Positions 7,670 to 16,358 of a DNA stretch of 64,000 nt are shown one piece after another (positions within the stretch are counted from its first letter, which is position 1; each line of letters opens with the position of its first letter). The stretch is from contig NZ_JAGIPR010000008.1 in assembly GCF_017877355.1 (NCBI RefSeq), positions 173,536-237,535 of the forward strand. Direction: 5' to 3'. The DNA is from Chryseobacterium jejuense (GTDB taxonomy: Bacteria; Bacteroidota; Bacteroidia; Flavobacteriales; Weeksellaceae). The notes beneath the pieces are model-generated. The model worked only from the letters and a program-made list of their open reading frames with translations, had not been told where the DNA came from and ran no database searches. The position numbers were made by a program, and so were the translations under genes.

Positions 7670-10600
7670 TTATTTTTTAATAAGCTTAGTATTGTAAGTA
7701 TTTTTATCGTCTTTGATAGTTACTACATACATACCTTTAATTAATGAAGCAACATTAATTCTTTGTCCGTCAATCTGACCTTCCTGAACTAATCTTCCGT
7801 CAGCAGAGTAGATTTTGTAATCTGCCTTACCTTTAAGATTTTTAACCTCTACGAAAGTATCTGCAGGGTTAGGATAGATAGATATTTCCGATGATTTTGT
7901 GCCTCTTACTTCGTCTGTTCCTAATGTTTCTGAAATTTTAACTGAGAAGTCTCTGAATCCTCCCGCTGAAACAATACTGTTAGGGCCAGAAGCAACAGAT
8001 GGGAACCCACATGGACTTGATGAAGGATTGAAGAAAGTGCTAGCCACCCTCATTCTAAGTGTTTTATCTCCTGAATATGCAGTAGTCGGCACTGTAAATG
8101 TTACTGCCCCATCATGATAATCAAATTCAGATACATCATCATAAACCGGTACGATACCATCAGATACTATTTTCTCTGAATCCTCAAAAATACCGTTTCT
8201 GTTGTAATCAATCCATACTTGAAGCCAGTCTGGATATCCAGCAGCATTACCTAAAGTTCTGAACGTAGCTGTATATTGTGTCCCTTTAGTTAAATTAACT
8301 ATCTTAGTTATATCTTCACTATAATCTAAATAAGTTCTTGATAACGCAGCTATACTCGTTTGTGAAAAGTTTAAGTTCGCTAATTTAAATCCAATTATTC
8401 CACTATAGTAATATCCATTCATGTTATTTCCTCCAGTAGTCATTAAACAATAGTCATAACCTGTTCTTAAACCTTTTGTTTTAAAAGTATAGTTAGAAGA
8501 ATATGCTCCTGGAACACTGTTTACAACTGCTGCCACCTGAGCTTCATAATTAGTCTCATCCTCAAGGTTTGCTAATGTTACTGAACTTGTAGTACTAGTA
8601 GTATTTTGCCAGTTTGTCTCTCCGACCTTTCTATAATTTATTAAATATGTTGCTCCCGGGAAGTTATTCCAAGATAATCTAGCTGAAGTTTTTAAAATTT
8701 CTGTATCTAATGCAAAAATACCTGTAGGTGCTGCAGTAGAGGAAGTAGGTGCTGTCTCAACTTTTACAGTTGGAGATACTGCAAAAAATACATTTCCTAT
8801 AGCAGAGATTCTAAGTTTTATATTTCCTGTTAAATCAGCTGGCATTTGCCCGGTATAACTTCCTGTATTAGGAGTAGAGGCGACAAGTTCTGTCCATGCT
8901 GCCCCGTTTACAAGATCTGTCGTATATTCAATTTTAACATTTGAAGTATTATACGGAGCCATATTAGTATTAGCAACATCCCATAAAATAGTGTTGGCGG
9001 CATTATTATAAAGCGATGTAGAGCCTGTGATACCACTAAACTTAAATGGTCCATCATTACCTACTGTTACTGTTGTTTCTAAAGAAGAAAGCATTGGTCT
9101 TACTGCGTTTGCATCCCTTGCTGTTACAGCATAATGAAGCACTCTAGGAACATAAGAAACGGTCTCCCAAGTTGCCTTATTAGTAAGCTTACCAGCCATT
9201 ACAAGTGGTAAACTTGGGAAGTATCTTTTTCCGCTGGCAGTACCAGTAAAAGATCTTGCAATAGAACCTTCTGTAATGAAGCCCCAACCACTGTCTCCTG
9301 AAATAGAGCTTTTGCTACTTGCCGTATCATATTGCTCCCATGTATAGTTAATAGCATCGCCTTGTGCATCAGTTGCTGTTGCATCTAGGGAATAAGCTGT
9401 TCCTTTAGGAATAGTATATGCTGTAAGAGGGGAAATAACAGGTGCCGTATTATCAGTAATGGTTTCTGCAGTTCCACATGTCGGCTTACTATCCAAGTTA
9501 TTTAAAATCTGATTAATAGAAGCATAATGGAAGTAAGGGTTAGATACCATCTGTACATTATCTTGCGTAATTCCTGCATAGGCCATGATTGTAGTACCTC
9601 CACCTGGCTCAATATTAACTCCAGATCCCTCTGAAGCATGAGAGAATGTATGGTTTCCTCCTAATTGGTGCCCCATTTCATGAGCTACATAATCAATATC
9701 GAAAGCATCACCTGTTGGAATTGCCATTTGAGTAAATGCAGCTCCTTTTGCTAAAGAGTTATTATTTGCAGGGTTAAGACATATTATTCCTATTCCTCCC
9801 GCATTTCCATTACCTCCTGCTGCATTAAATACGTGCCCTATATCATAATTATCATTTCCGACATTCTGAGTAAGCATTCTCTGAAGCTGAAGATTTAATG
9901 AAGGATCACCTTGAACCGCTGGCGGAATATAGAAGTCCATATTAGGATCTGTAAATATAATATTAGGAAGATCCTGAATAACTAGCTTAATTCCAAAGTC
10001 TTTCTGGAAAATACCATTTACACGGTTCATTGTAGCATTCATTTGTGCTACCGTATTGGTTGTCCCTCCATTAGGGTCAAACTTTTTCGTGTATTCACCC
10101 GTAACTGCTAAAGCTAACCTATAGGTTCTGAATTTTGTAATTGCAGGTCTATTTGTATTTACTGCATTTATGTTAGAAAGATTCTTCTTCCCATGAGCCT
10201 CTAATGTTTTGATCTCAAACCCTTTTTCATCTGTACCACATTCAAAGCCATGTATTCCTTCTGTTCTTTTTGTTTTATAAAAAACACCGTATGTTTGCTT
10301 ATCAGTAGTAATTGGCTCTATAAATTGAAATACCCCATCTTTAATAATCATAGATTGCAGCTCTGTTGGAGAAGTACTGAATCTTAAATATTTAGAAGGA
10401 TCATCTACGCCAATTCCTACATAAGAACCCAACTGGTATCTATCTGCCATAGACTTCTCCATTACAGGATCACTGTATACAGCAAATTTTTCAATCTTTC
10501 CCTCTGCTGTAGGTAAAGAAATGACAACAGCCTGAGCGCCTTTTCCTGTTTCTACAGCATCTTTTAAAGTATTTCTAAGAGACTGTAAATCCAATCTATA

Positions 10601-10726
10601 AGAATACTGAACTTCTACTTCTTTTCTTACTTCAGACGTTTTTTGTGAGGCTGGCGTCCACCTCTGTGCATTAAAGCTAGACAGTCCTGCTGCCAATGCA
10701 CAAACTAGTAAAATTCTTTTTTTCAT
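7670..10726 (-). CDS. Secreted reprolysin-like zinc metalloprotease, T9SS substrate
   Basis: A 1018-residue multidomain secreted protease. Residues 1-20 form a signal peptide ending at SSFNAQ. A propeptide-like region follows. The catalytic domain carries the metzincin motif HEMGHQLGGNH (about residues 349-359) with three zinc histidines and the catalytic Glu, and a Met-turn IMAYAG about 25 residues later. A fibronectin type III-like module lies near residues 665-750, then a GEVED-like region (about 760-925; WLQVWIDYNRNGIFEDSEK is the characteristic acidic stretch). The last 70 residues form a T9SS type A sorting domain (ISIYPNPAD through the lysine-rich end). Type IX secretion moves such proteins across the outer membrane and anchors or releases them. 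It has its own terminator and is probably a single-gene unit. Confidence 0.93.
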   Translation of the reverse strand: MKKRILLVCALAAGLSSFNAQRWTPASQKTSEVRKEVEVQYSYRLDLQSLRNTLKDAVETGKGAQAVVISLPTAEGKIEKFAVYSDPVMEKSMADRYQLGSYVGIGVDDPSKYLRFSTSPTELQSMIIKDGVFQFIEPITTDKQTYGVFYKTKRTEGIHGFECGTDEKGFEIKTLEAHGKKNLSNINAVNTNRPAITKFRTYRLALAVTGEYTKKFDPNGGTTNTVAQMNATMNRVNGIFQKDFGIKLVIQDLPNIIFTDPNMDFYIPPAVQGDPSLNLQLQRMLTQNVGNDNYDIGHVFNAAGGNGNAGGIGIICLNPANNNSLAKGAAFTQMAIPTGDAFDIDYVAHEMGHQLGGNHTFSHASEGSGVNIEPGGGTTIMAYAGITQDNVQMVSNPYFHYASINQILNNLDSKPTCGTAETITDNTAPVISPLTAYTIPKGTAYSLDATATDAQGDAINYTWEQYDTASSKSSISGDSGWGFITEGSIARSFTGTASGKRYFPSLPLVMAGKLTNKATWETVSYVPRVLHYAVTARDANAVRPMLSSLETTVTVGNDGPFKFSGITGSTSLYNNAANTILWDVANTNMAPYNTSNVKIEYTTDLVNGAAWTELVASTPNTGSYTGQMPADLTGNIKLRISAIGNVFFAVSPTVKVETAPTSSTAAPTGIFALDTEILKTSARLSWNNFPGATYLINYRKVGETNWQNTTSTTSSVTLANLEDETNYEAQVAAVVNSVPGAYSSNYTFKTKGLRTGYDYCLMTTGGNNMNGYYYSGIIGFKLANLNFSQTSIAALSRTYLDYSEDITKIVNLTKGTQYTATFRTLGNAAGYPDWLQVWIDYNRNGIFEDSEKIVSDGIVPVYDDVSEFDYHDGAVTFTVPTTAYSGDKTLRMRVASTFFNPSSSPCGFPSVASGPNSIVSAGGFRDFSVKISETLGTDEVRGTKSSEISIYPNPADTFVEVKNLKGKADYKIYSADGRLVQEGQIDGQRINVASLIKGMYVVTIKDDKNTYNTKLIKK

Positions 10727-10803
10727 AATTACTTGATTAATCTAAGATTAATAAACTTTAAATATCCGCGATAAAAATAAGAATTATAAACATAACTAAG
10801 TAT

Positions 10804-10842
10804 AAAAAAACGACTAACTTTTAATAAAATTAGCCGTTTTTT
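10804..10842 (-). terminator. Terminator of the prolyl oligopeptidase gene
   Basis: Arms ACGGCTAATTTT and AAAAGTTAGTCGT (minus-strand sense, one or two mismatches), followed by a run of T residues. It sits 22 bases after the stop at 10864. The plus-strand side is also flanked by T residues, so it may work in both directions. Confidence 0.75.
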
Positions 10843-10863
10843 AAATATTTTGCTTTTTATAAA

Positions 10864-12966
10864 CTATTTACTTATTCCCATCTCATACAAAGCAAATGAT
10901 ATCAGATCTGCATTTTCGCCGATTACCTGATCTGTTGATCTTCCGGCACCGTGTCCTGCATTTTTCTCAATTCTTAACAAAATAGGGTTCTTACAAGCCT
11001 GCTTTTCCTGAAGCTCTGCTCCAAACTTGAAAGAGTGAGCCGGAACTACTCTGTCATCATGGTCACTGGTGATGATCATTGTAGACGGATAACATGTTTT
11101 CGCTTTTACGTTGTGTACCGGAGAATATGATTTCAGATATTCAAACATTTCTTTGTTGTCTTCTGCGGTTCCGTAATCGTAAGCCCATCCTGCACCAGCT
11201 GTAAACTTGTTATATCTTAACATATCCAATACTCCAACCCCCGGGAATGCTACTCTTGCTAAGTCTGGACGTAAAGTCATTGTTGCTCCTACCAATAAGC
11301 CTCCGTTTGACCTTCCGGAAAGTGCCATATATTCTTTTGAAGTATAGCCTTTGCTCTGTAAATATTCTCCTGCAGCGATAAAGTCTTCAAAAACGTTTCT
11401 TTTCTGCATCTTTGTTCCTGCATCATGCCATTTTTTTCCATATTCACCTCCTCCACGGATGTTTGGAACGGCATAGATACCACCATTTTCCATCCAGATT
11501 GCATTTACTACTGAGAAAGACGGCTGTAAGCTGATATTGAAACCTCCGTAAGAATATAGAATGGTTGGATTTTTACCATCAAGCTTAGTTCCTTTCTTGT
11601 AGTTAATCATCATAGGAACTTTTGTTCCGTCTTTGGATGTATAGAATACCTGTTCAGAGACGTAATCATCCGGATTGAATTTCACTTTTGGCTTTTGGTA
11701 TACTTCAGATTTCCCTGAATCTACATTAAATTTATAAGTAGTTCCCGGTGTAATATAATTGCTGAAAGAATAATACAGTTCTTTCTCTTTTTCTTTTCCA
11801 CCAAAACCTGAAATATTTCCTTTGCCCGGAAGGGTAATTTCTCTGATCAGTTTTCCGGTTTTATCGTATTGTTTTACCTGATCTATAGCATCCACCATAT
11901 AAGTTGCAAAGAAATATCCGCCTCCAGTAGAGATTCCCAACACATTTTCCGTTTGTGGAATGACATCTTTCCATGTTTCCGGAGCCGGGTTGCTGATTGT
12001 TGTTTTTACAAGACGCATATTAGGAGCATCTTTATCTGTAGAAATGAAAAGATCATCTCCCTGAGTATCTACAATATGTGCATTGATATCAAATCCTTTA
12101 TTAATCTGTACAAAGTCACCTCCTTTTTTCAAGTCTTTGATAAATAGTTCATTCCCGTTGGTTGCATTGGCTGCTGAGATGATTAAATATCTCTGATCAT
12201 CTGAAACACTAGCTCCCAGATATCTTCTTGGTGTTTTTTCTCCACCGAAGATCAACTTATCTTCAGACTGCTTTGTTCCCAGTTTGTGAAAATATACCTT
12301 ATGCTTGTCGGTCATTCCGGAAAGCACAGTTCCTTCTTTCGGTTTGTCGTAGCTTGAATAATAGAAACCTTCGTCTCCCTGCCATGAAATCCCGCTGAAC
12401 TTTACATCTACTAAGGTTTCATCAATCTGCTTTTTGGTAACAGCATCAATGATGATGATCTTATTCCAGTCACTTCCGCCTTCAGAAATAGAATATGCGG
12501 CAAGTGTTCCTTTTTTGTTGAAAGAAAGATTAGATAATGAAGTAGTTCCTTTTTCTGAAAATTTATTAGGATCTAAAAATACTTCTGTAGCCTTAGTCTT
12601 ATTGTTTGTTCTGTATAAAACAGACTGTGCCTGCAAGCCATCATTTTTAGAATAATATGTATATTCTCCTTCTTTGAAAGGTGCTGAAATTTTTTCATAA
12701 TTCCAGATATCCTTCAACTGGTTTTTAATTTTATCCCTGAATGGAATTTTTGAAAGATAATTCTGGCTGTATGCTACTTCTTCATCTACCCACTTTTTGG
12801 TAGCATCAGAATCATTTTCCAGATCTCTGTACGGATCAGAAACTGCAGTTCCAAAATAGGTATCGGTTTGGACCCCCTTTAATGCTTTTGGATAATTCAT
12901 TGTTTGAGAATAAAAAGATGCTGAAAACAGAACTCCAGCAGTTAATAACATAGGTTTAAAATTCAT
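10864..12966 (-). CDS. Secreted prolyl oligopeptidase (S9A)
   Basis: A 700-residue serine peptidase that cleaves peptides after proline. A signal peptide (MNFKPMLLTAGVLF to SFYSQ) is followed by the N-terminal segment and a seven-blade propeller (about residues 85-430). The C-terminal alpha/beta-hydrolase domain holds the triad: Ser in LSGRSNGG (near 551), Asp in SDHDDRVVP (near 635) and His in NAGHGAGRS (near 672). Long stretches agree with my recollection of the prolyl endopeptidase of Flavobacterium meningosepticum, for example WNYEKISAPFK and ALSGRSNGGLLVGATMT. The frame is open upstream to a TTG at 12984, but the ATG at 12966 gives the better signal peptide. It is probably periplasmic or exported; no T9SS sorting domain is present. 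Confidence 0.96.
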   Translation of the reverse strand: MNFKPMLLTAGVLFSASFYSQTMNYPKALKGVQTDTYFGTAVSDPYRDLENDSDATKKWVDEEVAYSQNYLSKIPFRDKIKNQLKDIWNYEKISAPFKEGEYTYYSKNDGLQAQSVLYRTNNKTKATEVFLDPNKFSEKGTTSLSNLSFNKKGTLAAYSISEGGSDWNKIIIIDAVTKKQIDETLVDVKFSGISWQGDEGFYYSSYDKPKEGTVLSGMTDKHKVYFHKLGTKQSEDKLIFGGEKTPRRYLGASVSDDQRYLIISAANATNGNELFIKDLKKGGDFVQINKGFDINAHIVDTQGDDLFISTDKDAPNMRLVKTTISNPAPETWKDVIPQTENVLGISTGGGYFFATYMVDAIDQVKQYDKTGKLIREITLPGKGNISGFGGKEKEKELYYSFSNYITPGTTYKFNVDSGKSEVYQKPKVKFNPDDYVSEQVFYTSKDGTKVPMMINYKKGTKLDGKNPTILYSYGGFNISLQPSFSVVNAIWMENGGIYAVPNIRGGGEYGKKWHDAGTKMQKRNVFEDFIAAGEYLQSKGYTSKEYMALSGRSNGGLLVGATMTLRPDLARVAFPGVGVLDMLRYNKFTAGAGWAYDYGTAEDNKEMFEYLKSYSPVHNVKAKTCYPSTMIITSDHDDRVVPAHSFKFGAELQEKQACKNPILLRIEKNAGHGAGRSTDQVIGENADLISFALYEMGISK

Positions 12967-13008
12967 ACTGAACGGTTTTCTCAAAAATACATAAAGTATG
13001 TGAAATAA

Positions 13009-13032
13009 AAAAAGCCCCGGATTTCGGGACTT
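13009..13032 (-). terminator. Terminator of the gene at 13071-13736
   Basis: GTCCCGAAATCCGGGGC in minus-strand sense forms a compact GC-rich hairpin followed by seven T residues, 38 bases past the stop. Confidence 0.8.
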
Positions 13033-13070
13033 CTACTTATTCAATAAGCTATTAATCAGTTCTCCGCCAA

Positions 13071-13736
13071 TTAAAAGCTGTCAAAATAGAACTCGGTAAG
13101 ATTGGTAACAATCTGATCCGGGCTCCCGTTCCAATAGTATATTTTGCCTCCTTCTTTCAGTTCATACAGGCTAAAGCTCTGGTCTGTGGTTACTGTTTTA
13201 TCTGCATTTTTAAAATCTTCAACGACCTGAATTAAATATTTTTTTAACTCTTCAGCCTTTACTTTCTTCGTGTCACCTTCGGGACCATGTGTCAATTTTG
13301 AAGGCAGCTGAAAACTTACGGTATAGCTTATTTCTGCAATTTTTTCTCCTTCAAGGTATTCATTAGGAATAATTTTTACGTCATTAACGGTTACTTTTGC
13401 TTTTTTAAAGTTTCCGATCATTGCAATGAAATAGTCTTCCGCTTCTTTTTTACATGCTGAAGCCGTGGCTTTAGGAAAAGCAGAAAGGAAGTTCTCTACA
13501 CTGCTGTTGATCATTTCCTGCGAAGATTCTTTGAAATTGATCTGGTAAGCATCCTGTCCTTCTACTGTAGGTCTTAAATAATCATTAAGCTTATTTAAAG
13601 ATGCTTCATCGTTATTCACTAAAGTCCGGAAGAACAGATCAAAGACTTCATTGGGCTTCTTTACTTCTGTTTGTGCCATAAATTGCTGTCCCATCATTGT
13701 CAGTAACAGCAAAAAGATCATTTTGTAATTTTTCAT
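13071..13736 (-). CDS. Unknown secreted protein
   Basis: A 221-residue protein with a clear signal peptide (MKNYKMIFLLLLTMMGQQFM, cleavage likely after MAQ). The mature part is mostly helical and lysine/glutamate-rich, with no motif I can assign; YYWNGSPDQIVTNL near the C-terminus is a possible beta-strand end. It resembles small periplasmic proteins of an NTF2-like or DUF type (NEVFDLFFRTLVNNDEASLN near the start looks like the first helix of an NTF2-like fold), but this is a weak resemblance. It stands alone between prfA and the prolyl oligopeptidase, each with its own terminator. Function unknown; periplasmic location inferred. Confidence 0.75.
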   Translation of the reverse strand: MKNYKMIFLLLLTMMGQQFMAQTEVKKPNEVFDLFFRTLVNNDEASLNKLNDYLRPTVEGQDAYQINFKESSQEMINSSVENFLSAFPKATASACKKEAEDYFIAMIGNFKKAKVTVNDVKIIPNEYLEGEKIAEISYTVSFQLPSKLTHGPEGDTKKVKAEELKKYLIQVVEDFKNADKTVTTDQSFSLYELKEGGKIYYWNGSPDQIVTNLTEFYFDSF

Positions 13737-13774
13737 AGTTAATATTTTGAATTCATTGTTCTGTTTAAAAGAAA

Positions 13775-13797
13775 AGCCCCTGAAAAAATCAGAGGCT
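13775..13797 (-). terminator. Terminator of prfA
   Basis: Arms GCCTCTGA and TCAGGGGC around a T-rich loop, followed on the minus strand by TTTTCTTT. It lies 22 bases after the prfA stop. Confidence 0.8.
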
Positions 13798-13818
13798 TTA
13801 TTTTATTTTTTGAAACTT

Positions 13819-14904
13819 TTAGTAGTTTTCTTCTTCTCCCTTCATTTTTTCTGCATTCTCTGCCATAATTACGGCATCAATCATTTCAGAAATATCACCA
13901 TTCATGTAAGCATCCAGATTATACATCGATTTATTGATTCTGTGATCTGTTACTCTTCCCTGTGGGTAGTTATATGTTTTGATTTTTGCAGAACGGTCAC
14001 CTGTAGAAACCATAGATTTACGCTGTGCTGCAATATCTCCCTGTACTTTCTGTAACTCGATATCGTATAGCTTAGTTCTTAGCATTTCCATTGCCAATTC
14101 ACGGTTTGCCAGCTGAGAACGGGCCTGTTGACAAACGACTACCATCCCTGAAGGTTTGTGAGTCAACTGTACTTTAGTTTCAACCTTGTTTACGTTCTGA
14201 CCTCCGGCACCTCCTGAACGGGAAGTCTGCATTTCAATATCAGCCGGGTTCAGTTCGAAGTCTACTTCTTCAGCTTCCGGTAAAACCGCTATTGTAATGG
14301 CAGATGTATGAACTCTTCCCTGAGATTCTGTTTCAGGAACACGTTGTACACGGTGAACTCCGGATTCGAATTTCATGATGCCATATACGCCTTCTCCTTC
14401 CACCTTCATGATCAATTCCTTGTATCCTTTTGCAGCTTCATTGGAATCGGTTACTTCATGTCTCCATCCTTTGGTTTTGAAATACATGGTATACATTCTG
14501 TACACATCTTCCACGAAGATTGCTGCTTCATCCCCTCCGGTTCCGGCACGTAATTCAACAATAACGTTTTTGTCATCAGCAGGATCTTTAGGAATCAGAA
14601 GAACTTTAAGCTCTTCTTCTAAGCCAGGAAGTTTAGATTGAGCTTCTAATTTTTCTTCTTTTGCAAGATCTACAAGATCTCTGTCTGAGCCATCAGCAAT
14701 AATTTCGTCAGATTCTTCGATGCTGTCTAAAGCACCTTTGTACTGATCGTAAACTCTTACAATTTTTCCCAAATCACTATATTCTTTGTTCAAAGAAGAA
14801 TATCTTTTTTGGTCTGAAATGACATCAGGCTGTATAATAAGGTCTGCAACCTCATTATATCTTTGTTTTATAGCTTCTAATTTTGGAATTAATGATTTAG
14901 ACAT
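13819..14904 (-). CDS. prfA: Peptide chain release factor 1
   Basis: A 361-residue class I release factor that reads UAA and UAG stop codons. It has the long N-terminal helical domain, the RF1-type tripeptide region RVPETESQGRVHTSA (a PxT motif; RF2 has SPF), and the catalytic SGGAGGQNVNKV with the GGQ loop. The C-terminus has the usual IKTYNYPQGRVTDHRI. Full family length, ATG at 14904. A promoter-like box TATCTTTG lies at 14924-14931, 20 bases upstream of the start, so it is transcribed on its own and ends at the terminator at 13775-13797. It is the housekeeping counterpart of the specialised prfH at the left end. Confidence 0.98.
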   Translation of the reverse strand: MSKSLIPKLEAIKQRYNEVADLIIQPDVISDQKRYSSLNKEYSDLGKIVRVYDQYKGALDSIEESDEIIADGSDRDLVDLAKEEKLEAQSKLPGLEEELKVLLIPKDPADDKNVIVELRAGTGGDEAAIFVEDVYRMYTMYFKTKGWRHEVTDSNEAAKGYKELIMKVEGEGVYGIMKFESGVHRVQRVPETESQGRVHTSAITIAVLPEAEEVDFELNPADIEMQTSRSGGAGGQNVNKVETKVQLTHKPSGMVVVCQQARSQLANRELAMEMLRTKLYDIELQKVQGDIAAQRKSMVSTGDRSAKIKTYNYPQGRVTDHRINKSMYNLDAYMNGDISEMIDAVIMAENAEKMKGEEENY

Positions 14905-14923
14905 TGTCGAATTTTTGTGGGTG

Positions 14924-14931
14924 CAAAGATA
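14924..14931 (-). promoter_or_regulatory. Bacteroidota -7 promoter box of prfA
   Basis: TATCTTTG on the minus strand matches TAnnTTTG. Predicted transcript start is a few bases downstream, giving a 5' leader of roughly 15 bases. Confidence 0.6.
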
Positions 14932-15052
14932 AGAATTATTAATTCAAAATTAAAGTATAAATTTTTGAGCATTAGGGTTCAAGGGAACAAAAAGGTAAAA
15001 AGACACATTTACAAATTGCCCTATCCGCTTTTTTATGTTTTCAATATTCTTT

Positions 15053-16351
15053 TTAAACTTCTTTGGAAAGACTTCTGTCTATCCAATATAAAATGAGTCC
15101 TACCGCAATAATTCCCAGTCCTATTAAACTTTCTTTAGGATTATGAATAAAGGTAAAGTACAGGATATAAATACTGAAGAGTAAGAAAACTGTCGGGAAA
15201 ATATAAAAGGCATTGGATTTAAATATTTTTCGATCCTCCTTTTTAAGAAAATATACGGTTGAAATTGCTAAGCTTGCGAATAACTGAAGAATAAATGCGG
15301 TATAAACAAAGATTTCCTTGAAACTTCCTGTTAAAATAATGATCGTAGCGATGATGGCATGAGCAAAGATAGCTCTTACCGGAATTCCTTTTTTATTTCC
15401 CACTGAAAGAGGTTTCCAGATACGGGTTTCTTTTGCAAAAGCCTGTGTAAGCCTTGATCCTACCCATAAATAACCACTGATGGTTGCAATCAACTGTAAT
15501 GCGATAAAAATATTCACAATTTTTCCGAAGGAAAGCCCCAGCATATTTACTGCTGCTTCTCCCATTACATCTTCCTTTCCAGCTAATTGATTTACTGAAG
15601 CATGTTTCAGCATAATGTAATTCACAAGAATATAGCTTATGGTCACAAAAACAGTTCCTATAATCAATGATTTAGGAAGATTTTTTTGAACATCCTTTAT
15701 TTCCCCTGCAATATAAGATGCTGAATTCCATCCGGTATAGGAATAGGTAACAAAAACTAATGACGTAGCAAAGGCAGGAAGCATAATTTCATGCTGCCAG
15801 CTGTCATTGAAATTCAGACTGTTTCCAATTTGTGGTGATCCCGATAATCCCACCCCAAGAATCACCAATACAATAATAAAAGCTATTTTGATAAACGTGA
15901 AAAAATTATGAAACCGGCTTGAAGTCTTTAAACTGAATGATAAGGTAATAGCCACCAAAAATATAGCTGCAATCGCAAAGCTATTTCCAAATGAGTAATC
16001 AAATACGGAAAGATATTTTGACATAGCCAGTGCTGCCAGTGCCACAGGTGAAGAAAACCCGATAATCAGAGAAATCCAGCTTATCAGATATCCGAATAAA
16101 GGATGATAGGTTTCTTTAAGATAGATAAAATCACCACCATTCCCTTTAAAGTGGGATCCTAATTCCGCGTAGCAGAAAGCACCGAACAGTGCCAGAATTC
16201 CTCCGATTACCCATAGCAGGAAAATACTGTAGGTATTGGTAATATCGGATAACTGAAATCCCAAAGTTGTAAAAATCCCAGTTCCTATCATATTGGAAAC
16301 TACGATGGCGGCAGCTGTTTTCCAGCCGATCTGATGTGAAGCAGTACTCAT
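15053..16351 (-). CDS. APC-superfamily amino acid permease
   Basis: A 432-residue inner-membrane transporter with about 12 hydrophobic segments. Near the N-terminus the sequence VVSNMIGTGIFTTLGF is the first-helix motif of amino acid-polyamine-organocation carriers, containing the unwound GxG substrate-binding segment. A second motif, SYTGWNSASYIAGEIKDVQK, marks the loop after helix 6. The gene begins only 7 bases after the stop of the TonB-dependent receptor gene, so the two are almost surely one transcript. That transcript starts behind a SAM-I riboswitch, which suggests the transported compound is methionine, another sulfur amino acid or a peptide-derived product. No terminator was seen in the 148 bases after it. 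Confidence 0.9.
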   Translation of the reverse strand: MSTASHQIGWKTAAAIVVSNMIGTGIFTTLGFQLSDITNTYSIFLLWVIGGILALFGAFCYAELGSHFKGNGGDFIYLKETYHPLFGYLISWISLIIGFSSPVALAALAMSKYLSVFDYSFGNSFAIAAIFLVAITLSFSLKTSSRFHNFFTFIKIAFIIVLVILGVGLSGSPQIGNSLNFNDSWQHEIMLPAFATSLVFVTYSYTGWNSASYIAGEIKDVQKNLPKSLIIGTVFVTISYILVNYIMLKHASVNQLAGKEDVMGEAAVNMLGLSFGKIVNIFIALQLIATISGYLWVGSRLTQAFAKETRIWKPLSVGNKKGIPVRAIFAHAIIATIIILTGSFKEIFVYTAFILQLFASLAISTVYFLKKEDRKIFKSNAFYIFPTVFLLFSIYILYFTFIHNPKESLIGLGIIAVGLILYWIDRSLSKEV

Positions 16352-16358
16352 TTACTCA